From positions 1-42,873 of the forward strand of contig JAFAID010000106.1 in NCBI GenBank assembly GCA_019236925.1: a stretch of 42,873 bases of DNA, in the 5' to 3' direction. The notes under the pieces are model-generated. The model was not told where the DNA came from, did no database searches, and saw nothing but the letters and a program-made list of their open reading frames with translations. This DNA is from Mycobacterium sp. (GTDB taxonomy: Bacteria > Actinomycetota > Actinomycetes > Mycobacteriales > Mycobacteriaceae). The position numbers were made by a program, and so were the translations under genes. Positions 21,828 through 30,398 of this stretch are shown one piece after another. The first letter of the stretch is position 1; the number at the start of each line of letters is the position of its first letter.

Positions 21828-24283
21828 ACGGGGTGCTCTTCGTCGACGTGGTGGTCCTCGCCGGCGAACGGTGTCTGCGAGGGTTCGGGCCGGTCGAGGT
21901 CGGCGCGGTCCGGCTGACCGCGGAAGCGGTGCCACAGCCGTCGTCCCGCGAGCGCCACCAGCACCGCCGCCGCGCTCAGCGTTATCGCGAACAGCACCTT
22001 GCCGTACGCGTTGGAGTGCACCGATAGCCGCACCGGCTCGCCCAGCGGTACACCCTCCGGCGTGTGCAACGTCACGTCGAGGGCGACGCGCTGGGTGAAG
22101 TTCACTTCGATGGGCACCCGCAGCGGCAGATATCCCGGCGGCATCTCGATTTCGCCGAGATCGGTCACCTGCATGCCGGGTGGGGCGTCGACGTGAAGTC
22201 GTACCCGGATCGGCACGGCCAGCCCGTTGTGCAAAGCCAGGGGGAGCGGGCTGTGCCCGGTGGCCAGCGTGTAAGAGCCGGTCGGGTTGACGATGGTAAC
22301 CGCCCCGAACAAGTCATCGATCGCGGTGCCGACGATCTCGAGCCGGCGTTGCGCCAGCCCGTTGCGGGTGTCGGGCCGGTCGGCCTGGCTGACGGCACGC
22401 AGCATGTCCTCGCGCAGCGGGGCGGTATAGCTGACACCGGTCAGCCCGGTGCGGGCATCGGTTGTCAACGCCGCGGTCAGCCCCCACAGCCGGCCCACCT
22501 CGTTGGCGATCGTGGCGACGACGTTGTTATCGAACCGGCCACGGTGGCCCCCGTCGACGCTCGGGAGTTGCGGCGTCCCGTTGACGGCCGGGGTTGCTGA
22601 GGCCTCGGCGATCAGCGCCGGCAGCGGCCGTGGCGCTGCCAGGCCGGAGCGGATCGCGGTCGCCAGCGTGGTCAGGATGGCACCCGCGTCGTCGGAGCGC
22701 AGGTTCCAGGTGGTCGGCGGCAGCAGGATCTCGGCGCGCGGCGCGACACTTGGCTGCAAGGTTCGCCACAGCATCGAGCCCAGCGCGTCCTGACGGCGAG
22801 CGGTGTCGGAGTCGTGCTGTAGCCGAACCGCGAGCGCGGCGTCCAGGTAGGTCGGTGCGACCGGTTCAGAGCCGGTCGCCGCGAAGGCAGCACCGACGGC
22901 CGGGTCGAACGGCGCGAGCACCACCTGCGGCGACAGTCGCCGCGGCGAGGTGCTCAGCGGCGCCGGCGCACCCGCGGCGGAGTGTTCTGCGGACGCGTCG
23001 GCGGCGGCGATCACCACGTTATTGCCGTTGCCGCTCAACAGGTCGACGGTCCCGCGGGTCAACGGGCCATCGGGGATGAGGGTGGCGCCGCGGACCGCGG
23101 TGACACCGAGGATGTGGTCGACGATATCGCCGGCGGAGCTGGTGGCGATCGCGCTGAGCCCCGGATCGCCGGCACGTTGTACCGCGTCGAGATCGGCCTG
23201 GGCGTATGGCAGTGGGGCCACACACATCCGGTGAGCCAGTGCGCGCAATCGGTCCAACCAGCTCACCGCGGCGGCCTGCCCGGTCCCCGGATGCGTCGGC
23301 GTACCCGGTTGCTGGGCGGAGCCGTCGGGGGAGTCGGAGACGACGTAACCACCGGTCATCGCGTTGACGGTGACCAGCAGGTCCGGGTCGACGGCCAGGC
23401 ACAGCGAACGGCCGATCGCGCCGTCGGGGTCGACGTCGCGGCTGGTCGCGAACTCGGCGGCGGCCAGCAAAACATCCAGCCGGCCGCCGGTGGCCAGCGA
23501 GGTCGCCAGCTCGTCGTCCATCAACCGCACCGGTATCGTGCCGCCCGGTACACCGGGCGCCAGCCGGGGCCGGTCGGCCAGCGGCCACAGCATCGTGATC
23601 GGCACGGGTTTAGAGGTGTCGGGCGCGACGACGGCGCTCAACGCGTCGCCGGAGGCGTTGAGCGGATCAGGCGGTACGCCCACCACCGGCAGCAGGAACC
23701 GGGCGTCGTCGAGCCGCGCGGGTTCGCCGTAGTCGGGTGTCCCATTCGCGTTGACCAGCAGGGGGTAGACGCCCGGCTTGCCGATAGCCAGCGACGGTTT
23801 GGTCAGCGAGCGAACCGGGGCGGACAGCGTGAAACCGACTTTCTGGCCGCGCTGCAGCTCACGGGAGACTGTCAGGAAGTCGGCAACGGGCTGGTATTGG
23901 TCGGTGGTGCCGTCCAGGTTGGTGCGCAGCCCTGCCGATGTGCTCACCGCCGCGGCGTGCTCGAGGCGGACCATCACGTCGCGGACCGGACGGTCACCGA
24001 CGTTGGTCACGGTTCCGGCGACGGTGACGACGGGCTCGCTGGTCGTGGTGATCATTTGCGGGGTCACCTGATCGATCCGGACCTGCACGAATGGAGTGGC
24101 GCCGGGCTCACCCGCGGCGGCGCGGGGCGCGGCGGTCGGTAGCGTGAATGCGCCGGTGAAAGCCGTCAGAATGCCGACTACGACGACGAGGCGCCACGCG
24201 GCGGCCCACCGGAGCCGCGGCGCGACCAAAGCACCGATCGCCCGTATAAGCCGGTGGTGCCCCCACATTGATTCGTTCTGCAT
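21824..24283 (-). CDS. Rv3909-type membrane-anchored protein (DUF6049)
   Basis: 819-aa conserved actinobacterial protein of unknown function, always next to murJ. An N-terminal signal-anchor (about 30-57, ending in an alanine-rich AAPRAAAGEPG), a large extracytoplasmic region and one C-terminal membrane segment (about 761-780) with a short acidic cytoplasmic tail are visible. An immunoglobulin-like stretch follows the signal (VVTVAGTVTNVGDRPVRDVMVRL), and another lies before the anchor. The gap to mutT4 is 20 nt, and the stop overlaps murJ, so it belongs to the flippase operon. An internal ATG five codons in is an alternative start. A role in cell-wall precursor export is inferred from context only. 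Confidence 0.9.
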   Translation of the reverse strand: MQNESMWGHHRLIRAIGALVAPRLRWAAAWRLVVVVGILTAFTGAFTLPTAAPRAAAGEPGATPFVQVRIDQVTPQMITTTSEPVVTVAGTVTNVGDRPVRDVMVRLEHAAAVSTSAGLRTNLDGTTDQYQPVADFLTVSRELQRGQKVGFTLSAPVRSLTKPSLAIGKPGVYPLLVNANGTPDYGEPARLDDARFLLPVVGVPPDPLNASGDALSAVVAPDTSKPVPITMLWPLADRPRLAPGVPGGTIPVRLMDDELATSLATGGRLDVLLAAAEFATSRDVDPDGAIGRSLCLAVDPDLLVTVNAMTGGYVVSDSPDGSAQQPGTPTHPGTGQAAAVSWLDRLRALAHRMCVAPLPYAQADLDAVQRAGDPGLSAIATSSAGDIVDHILGVTAVRGATLIPDGPLTRGTVDLLSGNGNNVVIAAADASAEHSAAGAPAPLSTSPRRLSPQVVLAPFDPAVGAAFAATGSEPVAPTYLDAALAVRLQHDSDTARRQDALGSMLWRTLQPSVAPRAEILLPPTTWNLRSDDAGAILTTLATAIRSGLAAPRPLPALIAEASATPAVNGTPQLPSVDGGHRGRFDNNVVATIANEVGRLWGLTAALTTDARTGLTGVSYTAPLREDMLRAVSQADRPDTRNGLAQRRLEIVGTAIDDLFGAVTIVNPTGSYTLATGHSPLPLALHNGLAVPIRVRLHVDAPPGMQVTDLGEIEMPPGYLPLRVPIEVNFTQRVALDVTLHTPEGVPLGEPVRLSVHSNAYGKVLFAITLSAAAVLVALAGRRLWHRFRGQPDRADLDRPEPSQTPFAGEDHHVDEEHPV

Positions 24284-24303
24284 CGTCGTCGGCGGCTAAG
24301 ACC

Positions 24304-25053
24304 CTATGGCCCGGGACCGCGGCCATTCTTCCGACCCCGCACCGACTCGTCGGGCCGACGGTTTCGGGTGCGCGAATGTGTCTGCGGCCGCCGACGTGGC
24401 GAGGTGGGCGGCAGCGGGGGCAACGCGGCCAGGCCGTCGGTCTGCAACTTGTCGATCAGTTCGTCGGCCACCTCGGCCAGCCGGCGTTCGTCGGCGTAGG
24501 CCAGCCGGGATGGCAGCTCGGCGATCGGCACCCAGGCCACCTCGGCGACCTCGACGTCGTCGTCGGACAGCTCTCCACCCGAGCAGCGCATTAAATAATG
24601 GTGCACGGTCTTGTGCACCCGCCGTCCGTCGGTGACGAACCAGTAGTCGATCCTGCCCAGCGCCGCCAGCACGCTGCCCTGAATCCCGGTCTCCTCGGCG
24701 ACCTCGCGGATTGCCGTCTGCTCGGCCGTCTCACCGAGTTCGATATGTCCTTTGGGCAGCGACCACAGCATCCGCCCGCGCCGGTCGACGCGACCGATGA
24801 GCGCGGCGACCTGCTCTTCACGGGGCCTATCGATACCGTCGATGACCAAACCACCGGCCGACGTTTCGTGCACGGTGCGCAGCCGCTCAGGGCCGCGGCG
24901 TGCGGAACGGGCGCGGGCCGGCTTAGCCCCACCTGCTGGCGTGCTGCCGTCGATCGCCGCGTTGTCGGTGTGGCCCTGCCCGGACCCTGCGCTGCGGCGA
25001 CCACGGCGCCTCCCCCGGCGCCGGCGTGGTTGCGCTTTTTCGCCATCCGACAC
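24304..25053 (-). CDS. mutT4: Nudix hydrolase MutT4
   Basis: 249-aa Nudix family pyrophosphohydrolase. The Nudix box runs from G102 to I124 ([17 protein letters not shown] then AEETGI), matching GX5EX7REUXEEXGU exactly. The N-terminal 50 residues are arginine-rich and basic ([11 protein letters not shown]), and the C-terminus is a proline/arginine tail. The GTG at 25053 is preferred over an upstream in-frame start at 25095 because VSDGEKAQ aligns with the M. tuberculosis N-terminus MSDGEQAK and a TACTAT -10 element lies 7 nt upstream. It heads the run ending in cwlM and is divergent from pcnA across 116 nt. Substrate is not predictable from sequence. Confidence 0.94.
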   Translation of the reverse strand: MSDGEKAQPRRRRGRRRGRRSAGSGQGHTDNAAIDGSTPAGGAKPARARSARRGPERLRTVHETSAGGLVIDGIDRPREEQVAALIGRVDRRGRMLWSLPKGHIELGETAEQTAIREVAEETGIQGSVLAALGRIDYWFVTDGRRVHKTVHHYLMRCSGGELSDDDVEVAEVAWVPIAELPSRLAYADERRLAEVADELIDKLQTDGLAALPPLPPTSPRRRPQTHSRTRNRRPDESVRGRKNGRGPGP

Positions 25054-25060
25054 CCAAGCG

Positions 25061-25066
25061 ATAGTA
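25061..25066 (-). promoter_or_regulatory. Leaderless -10 element for mutT4
   Basis: TACTAT on the minus strand, close to the ideal mycobacterial -10, with 7 nt before the GTG start. There is no Shine-Dalgarno sequence between, so the mutT4 operon probably starts with a leaderless mRNA. Confidence 0.6.
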
Positions 25067-25155
25067 GCTGGCGTGCCAGGACGCTCCTGCCGCACTCGCC
25101 GGTCAGCCGCCGGACCGCCGTTTAGGCGTTACACGCGACCGCATCGTCGCCGGAC

Positions 25156-25161
25156 TAGGCT
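25156..25161 (+). promoter_or_regulatory. Leaderless -10 element for pcnA
   Basis: TAGGCT lies 8 nt before the GTG start of pcnA, with no ribosome-binding site between. Together with the mutT4 element it makes a compact divergent pair of leaderless promoters. Confidence 0.45.
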
Positions 25162-25169
25162 CATCGAAC

Positions 25170-26624
25170 GTGCCCGAAGCTGCCCAGGATGCCGATCTGC
25201 TGACCGCCGCCGCGGTTGCGTTGAACCGGCACGCCGACCTGCTGGGCGGGCTCGGCTCGGTGTTCGCCGCGGCGGGCCACGAGTTGTATCTGGTGGGCGG
25301 GTCGGTGCGGGATGCGTTGATGGGCCGGCTGAGCGCCGATCTGGATTTCGCCACCGACGCGCGGCCCGAGCAGGCGCAGAGATTGCTGCGCCCGTGGGCA
25401 GATGCGTTGTGGGACACCGGTATCGAGTTCGGGACCGTCGGTGCCGGTAAGGGCGAGCACCGGTTGGAAATCACCACCTTTCGCGCCGACCGATATGACC
25501 GGGTATCGCGCAACCCGGAGGTGCGTTTCGGCAACTCTTTGGACGACGACCTGGTGCGCCGGGATTTCACCGTCAACGCGATGGCAGTGCGCATCACGGC
25601 AGCCGGGGCCGGCGAATTCGTCGATCCGCTAGGCGGTTTGGCCGCGCTGCGCGCCGGCGTGCTGGATACCCCGGCGGCCCCGGCGGAGTCGTTCGGCGAC
25701 GACCCGCTGCGGATGCTGCGCGCCGCGCGGTTCGTCTCGCAACTGGGCTTCACGGTCGCCCCGCGAGTACGCACCGCGATCGACGAAATGGCGCCAGAGC
25801 TGGCCCGGATCACCGCCGAGCGGGTGGCGGCGGAATTGGACAAGTTGCTGCTGGGCAAGGACCCGTCAGCCGGAATCGAGCTGATGGTGCAGACCGGGAT
25901 GGGCGACGTGGTGCTGCCTGAGGTCGGCGGCATGCAAATGGCCATCGACGAGCACCACCAGCACAAAGACGTCTACCAGCATTCGCTGACGGTGCTGCGC
26001 CAGGCGATCACCCTGGAAGACCCCCCGCCAGACGGAGGCCCCGACCTGGTTTTGCGCTGGTCGGCGTTGCTGCACGACATCGGCAAGCCCGCCACCCGCA
26101 AGCACGAACCCGACGGCGGAGTCAGTTTCCACCACCACGAGGTGGTCGGCGCCAAGATGGCCCGAAAGCGGTTGCGGGCGTTGAAATATTCCAAACAGAT
26201 GGTCGACGACATATCGCAGCTGGTGTACCTGCATCTGCGATTCCATGGCTACGGCGACGGCAGGTGGACCGACTCGGCAGTGCGCCGCTACGTCACCGAC
26301 GCGGGGCCGTTGCTGCCCCGGCTGCACAAGTTGGTACGAGCCGACTGCACCACCCGCAACAAGCGACGAGCCGCCCGGCTGCAGGCCAACTACGACAACC
26401 TGGAAGCACGCATCGCCGAGCTTGCCGCCAAGGAGGACCTGCAGCGGGTCCGGCCGGATTTGGACGGCAACGAGATCATGGAACTGCTTGGCATCCCGCC
26501 GGGTCCGCAAGTGGGGGAGGCGTGGAACTACCTCAAAGAATTGCGGTTGGACCGTGGGCCGCTAAGCCATGAGGAGGCGACGGCCGAGCTGATGACCTGG
26601 TGGCGCTCCCGCGGGAACCAGTAG
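25170..26624 (+). CDS. pcnA: CCA tRNA nucleotidyltransferase
   Basis: 484-aa class II nucleotidyltransferase of the type annotated as PcnA (Rv3907c). The N-terminal head has LVGGSVRDALMGR (41-53) and the metal-binding DLD (57-59), followed by LDDDLVRRDFTVNAMA and DPLRMLRAARFVSQLGF, the neck region. A C-terminal HD phosphohydrolase domain carries LLHDIGKP and H-rich HHHEVVG. It repairs or adds CCA ends of tRNAs; the HD domain may act on 2',3'-cyclic phosphates. It is followed after 24 nt by the repeat protein gene. Confidence 0.95.
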   Translation: MPEAAQDADLLTAAAVALNRHADLLGGLGSVFAAAGHELYLVGGSVRDALMGRLSADLDFATDARPEQAQRLLRPWADALWDTGIEFGTVGAGKGEHRLEITTFRADRYDRVSRNPEVRFGNSLDDDLVRRDFTVNAMAVRITAAGAGEFVDPLGGLAALRAGVLDTPAAPAESFGDDPLRMLRAARFVSQLGFTVAPRVRTAIDEMAPELARITAERVAAELDKLLLGKDPSAGIELMVQTGMGDVVLPEVGGMQMAIDEHHQHKDVYQHSLTVLRQAITLEDPPPDGGPDLVLRWSALLHDIGKPATRKHEPDGGVSFHHHEVVGAKMARKRLRALKYSKQMVDDISQLVYLHLRFHGYGDGRWTDSAVRRYVTDAGPLLPRLHKLVRADCTTRNKRRAARLQANYDNLEARIAELAAKEDLQRVRPDLDGNEIMELLGIPPGPQVGEAWNYLKELRLDRGPLSHEEATAELMTWWRSRGNQ

Positions 26625-26648
26625 CGGCTCGGCGGCGTCCCATTTGGC

Positions 26649-27203
26649 GTGGAGTATTGCTTGGGCGACGGTGACGGCACGGCGACGATCTGGGACCGCG
26701 ACCCGGATATCGACCTGGACGGTGACGGCCGACTGGATGCGGTCGGGCTGGATTTCGACGGCGACGGGCTGGCCGATGACGCGCTGGCCGATTTCGACGG
26801 CGACGGCATCGCCGACCACGCCGTGCTCGATCTCGACAACGACGGCATCGCGGAAAGCTACTTCACCGACGACGGCTCGGGGACCTGGGCGGTGGCCTCG
26901 AACCCACCCGCGGGCCCGCCGCGACCCGGCCAGCCCGCCGTCGGGCAACTGCGCTGGTTGGGGCTCGACGGCGTCGAGCACACCGGCGGACCGCTGGTCG
27001 ACTTCGACGGCGACGGGCAGGCCGACGACCGGCTGCTCGACAGCGACGGTAACGGGCTGGCCGACCGCGCAATCTCCGCCGACGACAACGGCGTGACGGG
27101 CTACGTCGACACCGACGGCGACGGACGGTGGGATGTCAAGCTGACCGACACCGACGGCGACGGCGCCGCCGATGCGGCCAGCGCGCTGCAGCCCAAACCG
27201 TAG
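26649..27203 (+). CDS. DxDGDGxxD-repeat protein (Rv3906c type)
   Basis: 184-aa acidic protein built largely from about eight calcium-binding-style repeats ([72 protein letters not shown]). They are arranged in two blocks separated by a proline-rich spacer (about 80-95). Such repeats resemble thrombospondin type 3 or dockerin loops and bind Ca2+ in secreted proteins, yet no signal peptide or membrane segment is visible. Relatives are sometimes mislabelled pullulanase. The GTG start lacks a clear ribosome-binding site. It lies 24 nt after pcnA in the same direction, as in M. tuberculosis. Function unknown. Confidence 0.8.
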   Translation: MEYCLGDGDGTATIWDRDPDIDLDGDGRLDAVGLDFDGDGLADDALADFDGDGIADHAVLDLDNDGIAESYFTDDGSGTWAVASNPPAGPPRPGQPAVGQLRWLGLDGVEHTGGPLVDFDGDGQADDRLLDSDGNGLADRAISADDNGVTGYVDTDGDGRWDVKLTDTDGDGAADAASALQPKP

Positions 27204-27590
27204 GCGCCCCGTGACCCGCGATCCCGGTTACCGAGCTCCGGGAACGTCGGCGGGTGACCGGGACAACGGTAGAGCGCCATCCGGCGATTGCTCATGTCGT
27301 GCTCGCCGAGAAACGTGCAGCCGGCATGCTCACACACCCTCCGCGCCGCGGTATTGCGGTGGTCAGGATCGAACATGATTCGGCGACAACGGGGTTCGCG
27401 CTCGAAAAGACTCGCGACGACGTTTGGAAAGAGAAAAGGGGCGAGGCCCTTATTGACGAGCGTCAACTCAGCGATCGCCGCGTGCGGCCCGATGTCGTGG
27501 GCGTCGGCTCGATACCTCGAGGGGCCCTTCAGTCAACCCTTATCGCCCGGCGCTTCGGTTGGTGGGCCCGGCTTTCTTTGCGCTGCGCGC
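27204..27590. other. Junction region between the origin block and the Rv0036c-like block
   Basis: This 387-bp stretch between convergent genes contains the acetyltransferase remnant described separately and no intact gene. I see no insertion-sequence ends or att-like repeats. It marks the point where the gene order departs from that of M. tuberculosis. Confidence 0.5.
27269..27532 (-). pseudogene. C-terminal remnant of an MbtK-like GNAT acyltransferase
   Basis: Between two stop-bounded genes the minus strand encodes about 88 residues matching the C-terminal half of mycobactin lysine N-acyltransferase MbtK (Rv1347c). Readable motifs are [50 protein letters not shown] and [17 protein letters not shown]. 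An in-frame TGA at 27533-27535 cuts the frame upstream and nothing resembling the N-terminal half precedes it. Downstream the frame runs on without homology into the neighbouring repeat gene. I read it as a decayed gene. A short functional protein starting from the TTG at 27466 cannot be excluded but would lack most of the fold. Confidence 0.7.
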
Positions 27591-28364
27591 TCATCGGCCG
27601 ACGCCCGGTGGTCCGGCGAAGGCCTGAGCGATCTGCAGCCACTGCCGCGCATCGTCTCCCTCTGCCGTCAGGTCAAGATCGCGCAGCGCACGCCGCTGGG
27701 TGACCAGGAAGCAGAAGTCCTGCGCGCCGCCGATGACTCGCTGCGCGGCGTCCGGCGGGCCCCACGACCAGGTGCTGCCGTCGGGGGCACGTAGCTCGAC
27801 GAGAAACGGCTCGGTGGGCGCGGGCAGCCCGTTGACGGCGAAGGCGTAGTCGCGGGTGCGCACCCCGATATGAGCGACCGAACGCAGCCGTGCGGTCGCC
27901 GGGCGCGTGACGCCCAGGGTGTCGGCGACGTCGAGGCCGTGCGCCCAGGTCTCCATCAGCCGCGCCGTCGCCATCGACGCAGCGCTCATCGGCGGCCCGA
28001 ACCACGGCAGTTTGCGCCCGTCGGGGACCGCCAGCAGCGCGTTGTGTAGCCGGGTGCGGGTCAGCCGCCAGTCGGCGAGCAACTCGGCGGGCGCGGTCGC
28101 GGCCAGTTCCTCGGCCCCCGCCTCGACTAAGCCGATCGGATCGGTCGCCGCGATCTCCAGCAGTCCGGCGAACGCCGCCTCGTCGGTGATCGCGGTCAGC
28201 GAGCCGCGGTCGGTCCACAACAGGTGCCCGATCTGGTGCGCAATGGTCCAACCCACCGCCGGCGTCGGGGCAGCCCACCGATCCTCGGCAAGCGGCGCGA
28301 CCAGCGCATCGAGCTCGTCACTTTCGGCGCGCAGATCGGCAACGATCTCTTGCAGAGCGGCCAT
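27591..28364 (-). CDS. DinB/maleylpyruvate isomerase-like metal-binding protein (Rv0036c type)
   Basis: 257-aa protein of the mycothiol-dependent maleylpyruvate isomerase/DinB superfamily. The four-helix bundle metal site is suggested by [16 protein letters not shown] (two histidines near residues 43 and 47) and [16 protein letters not shown] (a third histidine). The C-terminal part (about 185-257) is a separate small domain found in this subfamily. It starts 9 nt after the MFS gene, with a TAAGGT hexamer overlapping the MFS stop. The substrate is unknown. Confidence 0.88.
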   Translation of the reverse strand: MAALQEIVADLRAESDELDALVAPLAEDRWAAPTPAVGWTIAHQIGHLLWTDRGSLTAITDEAAFAGLLEIAATDPIGLVEAGAEELAATAPAELLADWRLTRTRLHNALLAVPDGRKLPWFGPPMSAASMATARLMETWAHGLDVADTLGVTRPATARLRSVAHIGVRTRDYAFAVNGLPAPTEPFLVELRAPDGSTWSWGPPDAAQRVIGGAQDFCFLVTQRRALRDLDLTAEGDDARQWLQIAQAFAGPPGVGR

Positions 28365-28370
28365 ATGTGT

Positions 28371-28376
28371 ACCTTA
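28371..28376 (-). promoter_or_regulatory. Possible leaderless -10 element for the Rv0036c-type gene
   Basis: TAAGGT on the minus strand overlaps the stop codon of the upstream MFS gene and ends 6 nt before the ATG. It fits TANNNT, but because the gene follows MFS so closely it may only be co-transcribed. Confidence 0.3.
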
Positions 28377-29663
28377 ACGATCCGCATCGAGTTGGCTGCG
28401 GCGGCCGATGATGCTGTGGGCGGCGAGCCCGCACAGGTAGAGCCCGGTCCCGGCCAACACCAGCGCGGGGGAGTGGCCGTCGAGCGGAATGACGGTCGCC
28501 GCCGCGGCGATCGCGCCGGTGAACGTCACCCAGAACAGCGAATCCTGTACTGCGAACACGTGTCCGCGCAGGGCGTCGTCCACGTCGACCTGAATCGCGG
28601 CGTCGCCACAAAGCTTGACCACCTGGCCTGCCGCGGCCAGGAAGAACCCGCAGGCCGCCATCGCCGCCAACTGCAGACCGGCCCCGGCGAGCTGGATCGT
28701 CGCGGCGATCGCCAATGCCCCATTGGCGGTGGCGTAGCGGCCCCAGCGGCGCACCGCGGGCGGCGTCACCACATTGGCCAGAAAGGCCCCGGTCCCGGTG
28801 GCGGTCAGGAACAGCATCGCACCGCCCAACGCGCCGACATATGAGGCACCGCCGCTGCGCACCAGCAGCAGCACCACCAGCGTGTTGATGCCGAACACCA
28901 TCCGGTGCGCAGCCAGCCCGGAAAGGGTGGCGGCGACGGTGGGACGGTTCTGTACCGTGCGGGCGCCGTGTATCCAGCCGGTGATGACCGCGTAGATGAC
29001 CGATCCGTGGATCGCCCGACGGGTGTCGTCGGGACCCAGCACGTGGGGACGAAACCGCAGCGACAGCAGCAGCGCAACCAACAGCGGGATAGTGACCAGC
29101 AAGATGATCGACGCGGCGCCGTTGTCGCCGGCACCGAAAACGGTACGGGGTATCAGCATGAAGCTGGCGCCGACGAAGGCGGCGAGCGCAGCGGTTGCCG
29201 TCGCGATCGAGTTCATCGTGACGACCTGCTCGCGGGGCACCACATGGGGCAGGGCGGCGGACAGGCCGGAGGAGGCGAACCGGGCCAGGCCGTTGACCAC
29301 CAGCGCGCCCCAGAGCACCAGCACGTTGCCGGCACCGACGGCGAGACAGATCCCGACCAGTGCCACCGCCACCAAGCGGCCCAGGTTGGCACCGACCAGC
29401 ACCAGCCGGCGATCCCAGCGGTCCATCAACGCACCGGCGAACGGACCCAGCAGCGAAAACGGCAAGAACAGCACCGCGAAGGCAGCGGCGATCGCCATCG
29501 GGCGGGCGGCCCGCTCGGGATTGAACAGCAGCGCTCCGGCCAGACCCGCCTGGAAGAGGCCGTCGCCGAACTGGCTTGCGGTGCGCAGTTCGAGCAGCCG
29601 CCAGAAGTCGGGCAAGCCGCGCACCGAGCGCCAGACAGCGACAGGTGCGCGCCTGTGAATCAC
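28374..29663 (-). CDS. Major facilitator superfamily transporter (Rv0037c type)
   Basis: 429-aa membrane protein with about 10-12 predicted segments. The MFS loop 2-3 motif is recognisable as [24 protein letters not shown]. Only two short hydrophilic loops interrupt the hydrophobic pattern. The GTG start has GGAAGAGG just upstream. It is divergent from yqgE across 129 nt. No substrate can be inferred; a drug-efflux-like permease is the usual annotation of this group. Confidence 0.9.
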   Translation of the reverse strand: MIHRRAPVAVWRSVRGLPDFWRLLELRTASQFGDGLFQAGLAGALLFNPERAARPMAIAAAFAVLFLPFSLLGPFAGALMDRWDRRLVLVGANLGRLVAVALVGICLAVGAGNVLVLWGALVVNGLARFASSGLSAALPHVVPREQVVTMNSIATATAALAAFVGASFMLIPRTVFGAGDNGAASIILLVTIPLLVALLLSLRFRPHVLGPDDTRRAIHGSVIYAVITGWIHGARTVQNRPTVAATLSGLAAHRMVFGINTLVVLLLVRSGGASYVGALGGAMLFLTATGTGAFLANVVTPPAVRRWGRYATANGALAIAATIQLAGAGLQLAAMAACGFFLAAAGQVVKLCGDAAIQVDVDDALRGHVFAVQDSLFWVTFTGAIAAAATVIPLDGHSPALVLAGTGLYLCGLAAHSIIGRRSQLDADR

Positions 29664-29792
29664 TGAACCTCTTCCCCGTGGGGCCCGGCACTCCCAGACC
29701 GGGCCTCAGGCCCCTGTAAACAACAGTACAAATATCGAGCAGTGCCTGGCTTGTTCACGACAGCGGCCCCGCACGGATGCCATGATGGAGTC

Positions 29793-30398
29793 GTGGCGCA
29801 GCCCGAAGACCCGGAGGACTTTATTGCCCCCGCCGCGCACCGTGTGCGAGCGGGCACTTTGCTTCTGGCTAACACGGATCTGCTCGAGCCGACGTTCCGC
29901 CGCAGCGTGATCTACATCGTTGAGCACAACGACGGCGGCACGCTGGGAGTGGTGCTCAATCGCCCCAGCGAGACTGCGGTCTACAACGTGTTGCCACAGT
30001 GGGCCAAGCTGTCGGCGAAACCGAAGACGATGTTCATCGGGGGCCCGGTGAAGCGTGACGCAGCGCTGTGCCTGTCGGTGCTGCGAGTCGGCGCCGAGCC
30101 CGACGGCGTAGCCGGCCTGCGGCACGTGGCCGGCCGGATGGTGATGGTCGATTTGGACGCCGACCCCGACTCGATCGCTCCGCTGGTGGAGGGAGTGCGG
30201 ATCTACGCGGGGTACTCCGGTTGGACGATCGGTCAGCTGGAAGGTGAGATCGAGCGCGACGACTGGATTGTGCTGTCGGCGTTGCCATCTGACGTTCTGG
30301 TCCAGCCAAGGGTGGATCTGTGGGGACGGGTGCTGCGGCGCCAGCCGCTGCCGCTTGCGCTGCTGGCCACCCATCCGATCGACATCAGCCGCAACTAA
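29793..30398 (+). CDS. YqgE/AlgH family protein (Rv0038 type)
   Basis: 201-aa member of the YqgE/AlgH family. Diagnostic stretches are AGTLLLANTDLLEPTFRRSVIYIVEHNDGG, GVVLNRPSETAVYNVLPQW, FIGGPVKRDAALCL and IYAGYSGWTIGQLEGEIERDDW, listed here as separate motifs. The GTG at 29793 matches the mycobacterial N-terminus (AQPEDPEDF); an in-frame start at 29742 has no homology. The function of the family is unresolved. Its stop codon overlaps that of the convergent symporter gene. Confidence 0.93.
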   Translation: MAQPEDPEDFIAPAAHRVRAGTLLLANTDLLEPTFRRSVIYIVEHNDGGTLGVVLNRPSETAVYNVLPQWAKLSAKPKTMFIGGPVKRDAALCLSVLRVGAEPDGVAGLRHVAGRMVMVDLDADPDSIAPLVEGVRIYAGYSGWTIGQLEGEIERDDWIVLSALPSDVLVQPRVDLWGRVLRRQPLPLALLATHPIDISRN

